Origin: Cohnella sp. AR92
GTDB lineage: Bacteria; Bacillota; Bacilli; Paenibacillales; Paenibacillaceae
DNA: 64,000 bases
Assembly (NCBI RefSeq): GCF_003990975.1
Contig: NZ_RZJR01000002.1
Location: 342,835-406,834, forward strand
Direction: 5' to 3'
Shown: positions 53,425-62,357 of the stretch, piece by piece
Layout of the letters: every line of letters starts with the position of its first letter
How positions within the stretch are numbered: position 1 is the first letter of the stretch
Notes under the pieces: generated by a model
Told to the model about the DNA's origin: nothing
Databases searched by the model: none
Seen by the model: the letters and a program-made list of their open reading frames with translations, nothing else
Translations under genes and position numbers: made by a program

Positions 53425-53964
53425 ATGCGCCTCTTCACCGCCATCCCTATCCCGCAAGACGTCATCGTTCCGCTTAACCAGTGGGTTCAAGCCCGCAAGG
53501 ATGAGCTGGCTTTTCGCAAGTGGACGCACCCGCAGGATTATCACATCACGCTTCAGTTCCTCGGCGAGGTTGCCGAGGAACGGGTAGACGAGCTGAATGC
53601 CGCGTTGGAGCATATCCTGTTCACTCCGCTGTCCCTTGGCTTGAACGGAGGAGGAACGTTCGGGGCTCCTCGGGCGCCGAGCGTGCTGTACGCCGGGCTG
53701 CGCGGCGAATTGGAGAGGCTGGCCATGCTGCAAGCGGCCATCGTCCGCGCGACGGAGCCGCTTGGCTTCGCCGCGGAGAAGCGCCCTTACTCTCCTCATC
53801 TCACGTTAGCACGCCGTTTCGCCTCCGAAGACGGATCCGCTTTTCCCCGCGGCCTGTTGGACACCATGCCATCCGATCTCGCCTGGACGGCGGACCGGTT
53901 CGTGCTGATGAAGACTCACCTGAATGCCTCGCCTATGTACGAGAGGATTCGCGAATATCAGTAG
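53425..53964 (+). CDS. thpR: RNA 2',3'-cyclic phosphodiesterase (2H family)
   Basis: 179 aa with the two signature motifs of the 2H phosphoesterase superfamily, HITL (His40) and HLTL (His125), and the RLFTAIPIP start typical of ThpR/LigT. It opens 2',3'-cyclic phosphates at RNA ends. The start is ATG at 53425 with AGGAGG upstream. Confidence 0.93.
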   Translation: MRLFTAIPIPQDVIVPLNQWVQARKDELAFRKWTHPQDYHITLQFLGEVAEERVDELNAALEHILFTPLSLGLNGGGTFGAPRAPSVLYAGLRGELERLAMLQAAIVRATEPLGFAAEKRPYSPHLTLARRFASEDGSAFPRGLLDTMPSDLAWTADRFVLMKTHLNASPMYERIREYQ

Positions 53965-54073
53965 CACTCCCTGAACCAAAGGGATAAGGTACTGTTTCCT
54001 CGCGGAATCATTTACTTTTCTCGGCCAGCCCGATATAGTTCTGACTATAACGAATGGTTTGGTGGGATTAGAA

Positions 54074-54406
54074 ATGGGCTTGTTGATCACCGTTTCTCTG
54101 TTTGTCCTAGCGGGACTGGCGGAGATCGGCGGCGGGTATTTGGTCTGGCTCTGGCTTCGCGAAGGCAAGCCTATGGGATATGGAATCATCGGCGCTGTCG
54201 TGCTGGTCGTATATGGAATCATCCCGACGTTCCAGAGCTTCCCGTCCTTCGGGCGGGTTTATGCGGCATACGGCGGCGTCTTCATCCTTCTCGCCGTGCT
54301 GTGGGGGTGGCTAGTCGATAAGCGGACGCCCGATCTGTACGATTGGGTCGGCACCGCCGTCTGCCTGATCGGAGTGGGGATTATCCTCTGGGCGCCTCGC
54401 AGTTAA
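54074..54406 (+). CDS. YnfA/UPF0060 small membrane protein
   Basis: About 110 aa with four hydrophobic segments and the conserved [20 protein letters not shown] and [17 protein letters not shown] motifs of the YnfA family, small membrane proteins with a fold related to multidrug exporters. ATG 54074 is the likely start (GGTGGG upstream); a TTG five codons earlier is possible. Transport substrate unknown. Confidence 0.9.
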   Translation: MGLLITVSLFVLAGLAEIGGGYLVWLWLREGKPMGYGIIGAVVLVVYGIIPTFQSFPSFGRVYAAYGGVFILLAVLWGWLVDKRTPDLYDWVGTAVCLIGVGIILWAPRS

Positions 54407-54526
54407 CGCGATGTCGTCCCTAACCACCGGCTTCAGCCGGCGATTTGCACGCTAACTGATGGCTGGCATAGCGGGCAGCTAGCTTATCAGGCGGCCGATA
54501 CTAGCCTAATGAGTGTAGGTTAACGG

Positions 54527-54711
54527 CTAACGGAATTTTCAGCCGCTTAAAGCTCGAAATATAGCCTTTTTGAAATCTAACGGAAATATGCGACGCTTAG
54601 AATGTGCTTTTACCTCGACGAGCGTGATTTTTGTCTCCTAAGGGGCTGTAATTTCCTTTAGAATCCAGAAGCCGTCAATCAGCGCCTGTAAGGGTCTCAA
54701 ATTTCCGTTAA
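54527..54711. repeat. Four degenerate copies of a 26-base repeat, two in each orientation
   Basis: Copies at 54527-54552 and 54577-54602 read CTAACGGAAnTTTnAGnCGC followed by TTA. Copies at 54637-54661 and 54685-54711 are the reverse complement (CCTnAnGGGnCTnnAATTTC followed by CnTTA). The arrangement gives a large inverted-repeat region of about 185 bases between ynfA and the oligopeptide operon. Confidence 0.65.
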
Positions 54712-54770
54712 AAATCAAGTGAGTTGAAGCGAAGGATCGCTGAATGCGCGCCGAATGGGAGTTTCATAAA

Positions 54771-54937
54771 CTTTCCTGCCCCCAACCGCCTCCCCCCCTA
54801 CCCTACCTTTAGGGGAACCTAAGCTTTCCTGCACCCTGCCCCCTACTCTGCCTTTTGGGGAACCTAATCTTTCCTGCACCCTGCCCCCTACTCTGCCTTT
54901 TGGGGAACCTAAGCTTTCCTGCCCCCTGCCCCCGCCG
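54771..54937. repeat. 45-base tandem repeat
   Basis: Units starting CTTTCCTGC begin at 54771, 54824, 54869 and 54914. The second and third are 45 bases and nearly identical, the first is 53 bases and more divergent, and the fourth is truncated. Each unit has a strand bias of C over G. The minus strand has an open frame that repeats a 15-residue SLGSPKGRVGGRVQE unit, but it lacks a ribosome site and is considered noncoding. Confidence 0.85.
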
Positions 54938-54992
54938 AATGGGGTTTCCATGGGAGTTTCCATGGGATTTAGGTTGGGGCTGCTCCTGCAAG

Positions 54993-55023
54993 AAGGACTC
55001 CTGCCGCAGAGACAGGAGTCCTT
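54993..55023 (-). terminator. Hairpin terminator after oppA
   Basis: A perfect 11-bp stem AAGGACTCCTG / CAGGAGTCCTT with a 9-base loop. T-tails are weak on both sides. It lies 38 bases past the oppA stop. Confidence 0.6.
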
Positions 55024-55060
55024 CCTACTTACCTACCTATTTTCCTCGATACTAATCCGC

Positions 55061-56743
55061 TTACTCCGCCAGGTCCCACTCGTTCACGTTGTTGAAGGTC
55101 CCGAGATTAAGCGGCTTCCCGACGAGCACGTTCTTGGATACCGCTTGAAGACGCTTCTCCGAATAGATGCTGATCGTCGGAAGATCGTCGTGCAGAATCT
55201 GCTGCAGCTGGTTGTAGATCTCGTGCCTCTTGGCGGTGTCCGGCTCGGTGGCGCCTTGCGCGATCAGCTCATCCGCCTTCGGGTTGTTATAGAGAAGGAA
55301 GTTGTTGGCATTGTCGCTCTTGAACAGCGAGAAGTAGTTGCTAGGCTCGACGTAGTAGTCGCGATTGAAGATCGTCAGGTCATACTCTCGTTTGTCTATC
55401 TTCTGGATAAGCGTGCCGAAGTCGAACTTCTGCACGTCTACCTTGAAGCCGACATCCTTCAGGTTCTGCACGAGAATATCGGCCGCTTGCTCGCGAACCT
55501 TGTTCCCGACCGGAATGAGGAAGCGAAGCGCCTTCTTCGTATCGTAGCCCGATTCCTTCAGAAGAGCCTTGGCTTTGTCCGGATCGTACGTAATTAGCTG
55601 AATGCCCTTATTGTAGTAAGGATTGTCGCTCGGAACGCTCCCGTCGATGACTTCCGCCTGTCCCTTGAGCAGCTGATCCACGATCAGTTGGCGATTGAGG
55701 GCATACGCGATCGCTTGCCTTACTTTGACGTCGGACAACGTCTTGTTGTTGAAGAAGAGCTCCGCCGGCTCGGACGGACCGCTGGAATCCACATTGACGT
55801 TCGACAGGGCCTTCACCTTGTCGTATTCCGTGATCGGAATCAAGCCGACAGGCAGCGAATTCAGCTGGATGCCCCCGGTCTGAAGCTCCGCCACCAGGTT
55901 GGTCGCCGGCAGCACCTTCACGTAAATTTTGTCTAGCTTCGCGACCGGACGGTAATAGTTATCGTTGCGTACGACCTCCGTATACTGGTCCTTGGCGAAA
56001 TTCGCGAGCTTGAACGCCCCGATCGTCACCTCCGGCTTCTGGAAGTAGGGATTCGTGGCTAGCTGCTCGGGAGCAACGTCCTTAAGGACGTGTTCGGGCA
56101 GAAAATACACCTTTGTCGCGAAAGTCTCCTTAAAGATATTTGGATCGATCGGCGTTTTCGTCTTCACTTCGAATGTATGGTCATCCACGATTTTCAATCC
56201 GGAGATGTCGGTTTGGCCTTCCTCCAGCTTCCCGGCATCGTTCGTGCCCTCGATGAAGTTCAAGCGGAAGCTGCTCTCCACCTTCGGATTGAGCGCCGTC
56301 TTCAGCGTGAACAGCACGTCGGCCGTCGTGAACGGCTGGCCGTCGTTCCACTTGGCGTTCGCGTTCAGCTTCACGACGTAAGTCTGATTGTCCTGCGTCT
56401 CGACGGAGTCCGCCAGCTTGGGCAGGAATTCATAAGAGGTGTTGATATCCAGCAGCGAGTCGTTGATAAGCGCCAGTACCGTATCCGAGGCGGAATCGCC
56501 TTGGTCGTTGATCTGGTTGAGGGTAAGCGGGGAATTGACGATGCCGATCGTGACGACCTTCTCTTTGGCTGGCGACGTCTCCGGCGATGCGGACGGGGAG
56601 TTCGACGCCGAAGCCGTGCTTGCGCTCGGCGATGAGGTCGCTCCCTCTTGGCTGCCGTTCGAATTGTTGGAGCCGCATGCCGCCAAGATGACCAGCATGG
56701 ACGCAAGCAGAGCCCCCAGAATAACGCGTAAGGATGATTTCAT
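55061..56743 (-). CDS. Oligopeptide/dipeptide ABC transporter substrate-binding lipoprotein
   Basis: 560 aa. A lipoprotein signal peptide (GALLASMLVILAAC, lipobox LAAC) and Ser/Ala-rich linker are followed by an SBP family 5 domain (LTLNQINDQGDSASDTVLAL, LRFLIPVGNKVREQAADILV). It captures peptides or peptide-like compounds. Last gene of a six-gene operon with permeases, two ATPases and an M20 hydrolase. The start is ATG with AGGAGGAG upstream. Confidence 0.92.
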   Translation of the reverse strand: MKSSLRVILGALLASMLVILAACGSNNSNGSQEGATSSPSASTASASNSPSASPETSPAKEKVVTIGIVNSPLTLNQINDQGDSASDTVLALINDSLLDINTSYEFLPKLADSVETQDNQTYVVKLNANAKWNDGQPFTTADVLFTLKTALNPKVESSFRLNFIEGTNDAGKLEEGQTDISGLKIVDDHTFEVKTKTPIDPNIFKETFATKVYFLPEHVLKDVAPEQLATNPYFQKPEVTIGAFKLANFAKDQYTEVVRNDNYYRPVAKLDKIYVKVLPATNLVAELQTGGIQLNSLPVGLIPITEYDKVKALSNVNVDSSGPSEPAELFFNNKTLSDVKVRQAIAYALNRQLIVDQLLKGQAEVIDGSVPSDNPYYNKGIQLITYDPDKAKALLKESGYDTKKALRFLIPVGNKVREQAADILVQNLKDVGFKVDVQKFDFGTLIQKIDKREYDLTIFNRDYYVEPSNYFSLFKSDNANNFLLYNNPKADELIAQGATEPDTAKRHEIYNQLQQILHDDLPTISIYSEKRLQAVSKNVLVGKPLNLGTFNNVNEWDLAE

Positions 56744-56813
56744 TTTTCTCCTCCTAGATTGTTTTTGTCGTTATGACGTTTTTGCTTCTATGAAAAGGTT
56801 GCAAGCAACCGTC

Positions 56814-57728
56814 TCATTCCTTCGGATCGAGCGCATCCCTTAACCCGTCCCCGACGAAGTTGATCGCCAGAACGGTAATCAGAAGCATGGAGCCTGCCGG
56901 AACCCAGAGCCACGGCTGATCGGTCAGCACGGTGAGGGATTGGGCGTCGGACAGCATGTTGCCCCAGCTGGCGGTTGGGGGAGGAACCCCCATGCCCAGG
57001 AAGCTTAGGCCGGCTTCGCTTAGAATGGCGTTGGCGATGCCGAACGTCGCGTTGACGATGATCGGCCCCATCGCGTTCGGCAGCAGGTGGCGGAAGACGA
57101 TTCGCGGCGCGCTGAGGCCCAGCGCCCTGCCCGCCTTCACGTAATCCAACTGCTTGAGCGACAGCACGCTGCTTCGGACCAGCCTGGCGACGGTCGGCCA
57201 TGAGAAAAGAGCGAGCACGCAGATGATGGTCTGAAGGCTGGCTCCCAGAGCGCTGACGACGACGAGTATCACCATCAGGAACGGGAATGCCATGAACATA
57301 TCGGTTATTCGCATGACGATCATGTCCAGCCATCCGCCGACGTAGGCGGAGACAAGGCCGATAAGAGTCCCGAGCGAAACGTAGATCGCCACGGTCGAGA
57401 ACCCGACAAGGAGGGAGACGCGAGACGCCATGATCAGCCGGCTCCATACGTCCCGCCCGACTTGATCCGTCCCCAGCCAATGCTCGCCGGACGGAGGAGC
57501 CGAGAAGAACGCGGTAACGGCGTAAGGGGAATGCGGGATCAACAGCGGCGCCAGCAGGGCGACCAGAATAAGGAACAGCGTTATGGCGAGGCCGATCACC
57601 GCCGGTTTGTTCCTGGCGAATCGTGCCGACACCTGCTTAAAGTAACTTTCCGCGGACTCCTGAACGACTTCCGCGTCCGGATCGGCGTTGTTGGCGGGAC
57701 TAGGCCAGCTAAGCTCGGTTGCGTTCAA
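56814..57728 (-). CDS. Oligopeptide ABC transporter permease (OppC/DppC type)
   Basis: About 304 aa. A leading OppC_N segment (RFARNKPAVIGLAITLFLIL) is followed by the permease domain with EAA-type loop YVKAGRALGLSAPRIVFRHLLPN. No ATG is available at the N-terminus; TTG 57728, with GGGGTGG upstream, gives a product of normal length and is chosen. It follows oppB closely. Confidence 0.92.
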   Translation of the reverse strand: MNATELSWPSPANNADPDAEVVQESAESYFKQVSARFARNKPAVIGLAITLFLILVALLAPLLIPHSPYAVTAFFSAPPSGEHWLGTDQVGRDVWSRLIMASRVSLLVGFSTVAIYVSLGTLIGLVSAYVGGWLDMIVMRITDMFMAFPFLMVILVVVSALGASLQTIICVLALFSWPTVARLVRSSVLSLKQLDYVKAGRALGLSAPRIVFRHLLPNAMGPIIVNATFGIANAILSEAGLSFLGMGVPPPTASWGNMLSDAQSLTVLTDQPWLWVPAGSMLLITVLAINFVGDGLRDALDPKE

Positions 57729-57742
57729 CGGACCACCCCGTT

Positions 57743-58693
57743 TCAACTGTATTTGATTCGCGGATCGGCAATCGAATAGAGAATGTCGATGAGCAGGTTC
57801 GTCGCCAGAACGACCACGGCGGCAACGAGATTCAGAGCCATCAGGATCGGATAGTCTCTCGAGAGAATGGATTGCATCGTCAGCTGGCCAATGCCCGGCC
57901 ATTGGAAAATCTGCTCGATGAGGATGCTTCCTCCCAAGAGCAGAGGGATCTCCATGCCGAATACCGTAATGATGGGCAGGAGCGCGTTGCGCAGGGCGTG
58001 CTTGTTCGTCACGATAAATTCGCGGACTCCCTTCGCCCTCGCCGTCCGGAGATAGTCCTGCTTCAGAACGTCGAGCATGCTCGCCCGGACGTATCGGATC
58101 TTCTTGCCGACGACCGCCACCGCGAGGACTCCGGCAGGCAGTACCAGATGATAGAGCGTATCCAGCGCTCCTCCGCTTCCGGTCAGATCCTTCATCCCGC
58201 CCGTAGGAAGCAGCTTAAGCTTCAGGGCGAACAAGTAGATCACCCCGAGTCCTAGGAAAAATTGGGGGATCGACGTTCCGATAAACGACAGGCCGGTCAT
58301 CAGGTAATCGAATTTGCTGTTGTGCTTGACGGCGCTGAACACCCCGATCGGAATGGCGATCAGCAGCCCGGCGGCCAGCGCGGTGAAGGCGAGAAGCAGA
58401 GTCGGACCGAGCCGGTCCCCGATCATCTTCGACACCGGAGCATAGGAGCTGAAGGAATAGCCGAAGTCTCCGTGCAGCAGGTTCCTCAGCCATTGCCAGT
58501 ATTGCTCGTAGAAGGGGCTGTTCAGGCCGAGCATCTCCTTCTTCGCTTCCAGCAGCTCCGGCGGCGTATTGGGATCGATGAACATGTCGACCGGGTTCCC
58601 CGGAGCAAGCTTGATGATGATAAAATTGATAACGGTCACGCCGAGCAACACCGGAATGGAGATCAGCAGGCGCCTTATGATATAGGGTAGAAT
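57743..58693 (-). CDS. Oligopeptide ABC transporter permease (OppB/DppB type), apparent ATT start
   Basis: About 316 aa. OppB features include the membrane segments and the EAA loop YLRTARAKGVREFIVTNKHALRN. The first conventional start (GTG 58651) has no ribosome site and would cut the first membrane segment. In frame upstream lies LPYIIRRLLISIPVLLGVT, which matches the usual OppB N-terminus, preceded by a strong AAGGAGG seven bases before ATT 58693. I therefore propose ATT as start codon. A CTG at 58666 is the weaker alternative. Confidence 0.88.
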   Translation of the reverse strand: MLPYIIRRLLISIPVLLGVTVINFIIIKLAPGNPVDMFIDPNTPPELLEAKKEMLGLNSPFYEQYWQWLRNLLHGDFGYSFSSYAPVSKMIGDRLGPTLLLAFTALAAGLLIAIPIGVFSAVKHNSKFDYLMTGLSFIGTSIPQFFLGLGVIYLFALKLKLLPTGGMKDLTGSGGALDTLYHLVLPAGVLAVAVVGKKIRYVRASMLDVLKQDYLRTARAKGVREFIVTNKHALRNALLPIITVFGMEIPLLLGGSILIEQIFQWPGIGQLTMQSILSRDYPILMALNLVAAVVVLATNLLIDILYSIADPRIKYS

Positions 58694-58715
58694 ATCGTTT
58701 CCTCCTTCCCGTCGT

Positions 58716-59717
58716 TTAATCGAGCGGATAGTGACAAGCGACGGAATGGGAACCGCCGGTCAATGGCGGCTCTTCTTGCCTGCATCTTGCCTGCGCGTAT
58801 GGACAGCGCGTATGGAAGCGGCAGCCCGATGGCGGATTCGCCGGACTCGGCATCTCCCCTTCGATTACGATCCGATCCCGGGCGCGCTGCCTCGGATCCG
58901 GAATCGGGTTCGCGTTCAGCAGAATTCTCGTATACGGATGCTTCGGAGCTTCGAACAAGCTTCTCGTGTCCCCGAGTTCGACGATTTTCCCGAGATACAT
59001 GACGGCGATCCGGTCGCTGATATAGCGAACGGCGTCCAGCCCGTGGGCGACGAACACGTACGTCAGCTTCAGTTCTTGCTGAAGATCCTTGAGCAGGTTC
59101 AGAATCTGCGCCTGAATCGACATGTCGAGCGCGGATACCGGCTCATCGCAGACGATCAGCTCCGGCTGCAGCGAGAGCGCCCGGGCGATGCCGATTCGCT
59201 GCCGCTGGCCCCCCGAGAATTCGTGGGGATACCTCGAACGGCTCGAGCGAGGCAGGCCGACCATGTCGAGCAGCCGATCCACCCTCTGAGGAACGGTCCT
59301 CCTGTCCGCGGCTCCATGAGCGAGCAGCGGTTCTGTCAGAATCTCATTCACCCTCATGCGAGGATTCAGCGAAGAATACGGATCTTGGAAAATCATCTGC
59401 AGCTTCCTGCGAAGCGGCCTCATCCGCCGCTCCGAATATCGGGTAATGTCCTCCTGCCCGAACCGGATTGTCCCTTCGCGCGGCTCCTCCAGCCGGATGA
59501 TCGTTCTTCCGAACGAGGATTTGCCGCAGCCCGACTCCCCGACCAGCCCGATCGTTTCTCCCGGGTAGATATCGAGAGTGACATCGTCGACCGCCTTTAC
59601 CTGGCCGACCGTCCGGCCTAGAACTCCCCGCCGAATCGGGTAATAGGTCTTCAAACGTTCGATCCTCAGCAGAGGAGCTCGCGCGGGTTCAGCGCCAATA
59701 GGGGTCAAGGTCTTCAT
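58716..59717 (-). CDS. Oligopeptide ABC transporter ATP-binding protein (OppF/DppF type)
   Basis: 333 aa. ABC ATPase with Walker A GESGCGKSS, signature FSGGQRQRIGIARAL, Walker B LIVCDEPVSALD and the C-terminal oligopeptide extension containing GCRFHTRCPYAQARC. The H-loop region reads FVAHGLDAVR. ATG 59717 with GAGGAGG upstream overlaps the oppD stop (ATGA). It forms the motor with OppD. Confidence 0.93.
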   Translation of the reverse strand: MKTLTPIGAEPARAPLLRIERLKTYYPIRRGVLGRTVGQVKAVDDVTLDIYPGETIGLVGESGCGKSSFGRTIIRLEEPREGTIRFGQEDITRYSERRMRPLRRKLQMIFQDPYSSLNPRMRVNEILTEPLLAHGAADRRTVPQRVDRLLDMVGLPRSSRSRYPHEFSGGQRQRIGIARALSLQPELIVCDEPVSALDMSIQAQILNLLKDLQQELKLTYVFVAHGLDAVRYISDRIAVMYLGKIVELGDTRSLFEAPKHPYTRILLNANPIPDPRQRARDRIVIEGEMPSPANPPSGCRFHTRCPYAQARCRQEEPPLTGGSHSVACHYPLD

Positions 59718-60751
59718 CGTTCGGCCTCCTCGGCTCCTGCCGCTAACGGAAGATTTCCTCTGAATGCAACCGGACATCTCACTTTATGGCTTCCTCCTAT
59801 GCTCTCCAGCTCCGGCTCGCCGCGCTTGCAAGCCTCTTCCGCATGAGGACAGCGGGGGTGGAACCGGCAGCCGGCCGGAAGGTGCCGCAAGGAAGGAACG
59901 CTTCCCGGAATGGCCTCTAATCTTCCCGGATGATCGGCCAGCGTCGATGGCAAGGAACGAAGCAGGCCTTGCGTATAAGGGTGCCGCGGATTCTCGAAGA
60001 TTGAATAGACATCCGCCTCCTCCACGATCTGGCCCGCGTACATGACGATGACCCGGTCCGCCATCTCGGCGACGACGCCAAGATCGTGGGTGATGAGCAG
60101 GATCGCCATTCCGTTTCTCTCCTGCAATTGCTTAAGCAGCTCCAGAATTTGCGCCTGGATGGTCACATCCAGCGCCGTCGTCGGTTCGTCCGCGATGAGA
60201 AGGCTCGGCTGGCAAGCCAGCGCCATCGCGATAACGACCCGCTGCCGCATTCCTCCCGACAGCGCATGCGGATAATCGTTATAGACGGCTTCGGGACGGG
60301 CGATGCCGACGTCGCGAAGCACCTCGACCGCACGCGATTTAGCGGCTCTTCCTCTCAAGTCGGTATGCAGCTTGATCGCTTCGACCAGCTGGCTGCCGAT
60401 CGGGAACACGGGATTAAGCGAAGTCATCGGTTCCTGGAAGATCATCGAGATCTCCTTGCCGCGAATCCGCCTTAGCCGCTCCTCGGACAGGGAAGCGAGG
60501 TTCTCGCCTTTAAGCCGGACATCCCCTTCCCTGATTCGGCCATTGTCTCCAAGCAGACGGAGAATGGATAAGGAGGTTACGCTCTTGCCGCTCCCCGATT
60601 CGCCGACGATGCAGACCGTCTCTCCGGCTTGAACGGCCAGAGAGATTCCATCGACGGGAACGACCTCCCCGTTCCGGGTCTGGAACGATACCGAGAGCCC
60701 CTCCACCTCGAGCAGCAGCCCGTCATCCGTTCGCTCTTGGATTCGACTCAT
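59714..60751 (-). CDS. Oligopeptide ABC transporter ATP-binding protein (OppD/DppD type)
   Basis: 345 aa. Walker [14 protein letters not shown], signature [16 protein letters not shown], Walker [18 protein letters not shown]-loop [15 protein letters not shown] and the typical Cys-containing tail [16 protein letters not shown]. It overlaps the M20 hydrolase gene upstream and oppF downstream, each by 4 bases (ATGA), so the whole cluster is translationally linked. Confidence 0.93.
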   Translation of the reverse strand: MSRIQERTDDGLLLEVEGLSVSFQTRNGEVVPVDGISLAVQAGETVCIVGESGSGKSVTSLSILRLLGDNGRIREGDVRLKGENLASLSEERLRRIRGKEISMIFQEPMTSLNPVFPIGSQLVEAIKLHTDLRGRAAKSRAVEVLRDVGIARPEAVYNDYPHALSGGMRQRVVIAMALACQPSLLIADEPTTALDVTIQAQILELLKQLQERNGMAILLITHDLGVVAEMADRVIVMYAGQIVEEADVYSIFENPRHPYTQGLLRSLPSTLADHPGRLEAIPGSVPSLRHLPAGCRFHPRCPHAEEACKRGEPELESIGGSHKVRCPVAFRGNLPLAAGAEEAER

Positions 60752-62169
60752 CTCGTCACCGCAACGGGCTCGGGAGCATTCACTTCGGGCGGAATGGCTG
60801 CCGCGTAAGTTCTGCCTTTTCTCGCCTTATCGAACTCGTCTTTGGCCTGTCCCAATGCCTCTCCTCCGTCGGTGAGCAGCTCATACCCCGCCAAGGCGAG
60901 CAGCTTGGCGGCATAATGCATTCCTTTGAGCCCGATGGGGGAACCGAAAGCCGCCGTCGCTTGCCAAGTATGGAGCTGTACCCCGGCAGGCGCGCACGTC
61001 GTCATGATCGAGCCGGTCGGGACGATCCAGGAGACGTCGCCCAGATCGGTCGAGCCTCCCCCGGAAGAACCCGCGAGCTTGAAGAAGGCGGCGCCGGACG
61101 GAAGCCATCCCTCTTCGGCCAGACCGAGGTTCTCATGAAGCTGGACGGCTTGCTTGAGCGCCTCCGGATCAAGCGTCCGAACCAAGGCCTCGGCCCAGTC
61201 CCGTTCCTCGTCCGTGAACGCAAGGGCGCTTGCCTCTTCCGTTTGCTTCAACAGCAGCTTGCTCAGCGAATCGTTAGGCAGCACATCGTAGGCTCCGGCT
61301 TTGATCTCCCATTCGACCTCCGTCTCGGTCATCAGCGCCGCGCCCTGCGCGACCTTGGCCAATCGCCCGAATATTCCGTCTACTTGGTTCCGATCGGCCC
61401 CTCGAACGTAATACCAGACGCTTGCGCGTTCCGGCACGATGTTCGGCGCCACTCCGCCGTCGGTGATGGAGTAGTGAATCCGGACGCCGTCGGGGACATG
61501 CTCCCGCAAATAATTCGCGCCGATATTCGTGAGCTCTACCGCATCAAGGGCGCTTCTCCCCAAGTGAGGCGCGATTCCCGCGTGAGCCGTTCGCCCTTTG
61601 AACCGGAACTCGACGGAAGTAAGCGCCGAGGTGCTCGCCGACAGCGCCAGGTTTGCGGTGCCGGGATGCCAAGTCAACGCGCAATCGAGATCGTCGAACG
61701 CCCCATCTCGAGCCATGAATGTCTTGCCGGACAGCACTTCCTCCGCGGGGCAGCCATAATAACGAATCGTTCCCGGCAGCCCTTCCTCCCGCAGCCGGTT
61801 CTTTAGCGCGACAGCCGCTTCCACGCCGGCCGTGCCAAGAAGATGATGACCGCAGCCGTGCCCCGCTCCTTGGCCGGCGATCGGCTCCTGCCGCGTGCTG
61901 ACCTTCTGCGAAAGCCCGGGAAGGGCATCGAATTCGCCCAGGATTCCGATGACGGGGCAGCCGGAGCCGAACTCCGCGATGAAGGCCGTCGCGATCCCGC
62001 CGACCTTCTCGCGAATGCGGAACCCCGCCTCCCTCAGCACCGCGGTTTGAGCCTTCGCCGCGAAGGTCTCCCGATAAGCCAGCTCCGGATTCTCCCATAT
62101 GCTCTTAGCCAAGCTCTCGAACGCAGGCTTGTGCTCGTCGATCCAACGCTCCAAAATGGATTTGCTCAT
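60748..62169 (-). CDS. M20-family amidohydrolase, AbgB-like
   Basis: 473 aa. M20 metal site motif GHGCGHH (about 103-109), CPAEEVLSGKTFMARDGAFDD with the catalytic Glu, and the dimerisation domain FRFKGRTAHAGIAPHLGRSALDAVEL. Closest to AbgB (p-aminobenzoyl-glutamate utilisation) and related N-acyl aminoacid or peptide hydrolases. First gene of the operon with a full Opp transporter, so it probably cleaves the imported compound in the cytoplasm. The start has GGGGGGCGG upstream; a promoter lies about 60 bases further. Confidence 0.9.
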   Translation of the reverse strand: MSKSILERWIDEHKPAFESLAKSIWENPELAYRETFAAKAQTAVLREAGFRIREKVGGIATAFIAEFGSGCPVIGILGEFDALPGLSQKVSTRQEPIAGQGAGHGCGHHLLGTAGVEAAVALKNRLREEGLPGTIRYYGCPAEEVLSGKTFMARDGAFDDLDCALTWHPGTANLALSASTSALTSVEFRFKGRTAHAGIAPHLGRSALDAVELTNIGANYLREHVPDGVRIHYSITDGGVAPNIVPERASVWYYVRGADRNQVDGIFGRLAKVAQGAALMTETEVEWEIKAGAYDVLPNDSLSKLLLKQTEEASALAFTDEERDWAEALVRTLDPEALKQAVQLHENLGLAEEGWLPSGAAFFKLAGSSGGGSTDLGDVSWIVPTGSIMTTCAPAGVQLHTWQATAAFGSPIGLKGMHYAAKLLALAGYELLTDGGEALGQAKDEFDKARKGRTYAAAIPPEVNAPEPVAVTR

Positions 62170-62227
62170 GTCCGCCCCCCAATACTTGATTTATCTTATC
62201 TAAATAATCGGAATAATGGTTGTGATC

Positions 62228-62257
62228 AATCTACCATTGCCAAATGATAACAGTCAA
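62228..62257 (-). promoter_or_regulatory. Candidate promoter of the AbgB-Opp operon
   Basis: On the minus strand TTGACT (62252-62257), an 18-base spacer and TAGATT (62228-62233). The -35 is near consensus, the -10 weaker. Confidence 0.4.
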
Positions 62258-62304
62258 TCCAGTCCGTGATAGATTATTTCTATTCTCTTATGCGGATTTT
62301 GAAT

Positions 62305-62334
62305 AAGAAAGCCGCCCTAACGATAAGGCGGCAA
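62305..62334 (-). terminator. Terminator after the GyrI-like gene
   Basis: On the minus strand GCCGCC and GGCGGC close over a 10-base loop and are followed by TTTCTTATT. Confidence 0.75.
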
Positions 62335-62357
62335 AGTGAATCTATGTATGTTTAATA

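Noticed and set aside
54771..54937. Possible CRISPR array
   Set aside because: Units are directly adjacent with no unique spacers, and no cas gene is present.
54715..54963. Minus-strand frame encoding a 15-residue repeat peptide
   Set aside because: The 45-base tandem repeat keeps more than one frame open by being a multiple of three; no ribosome site or family match.
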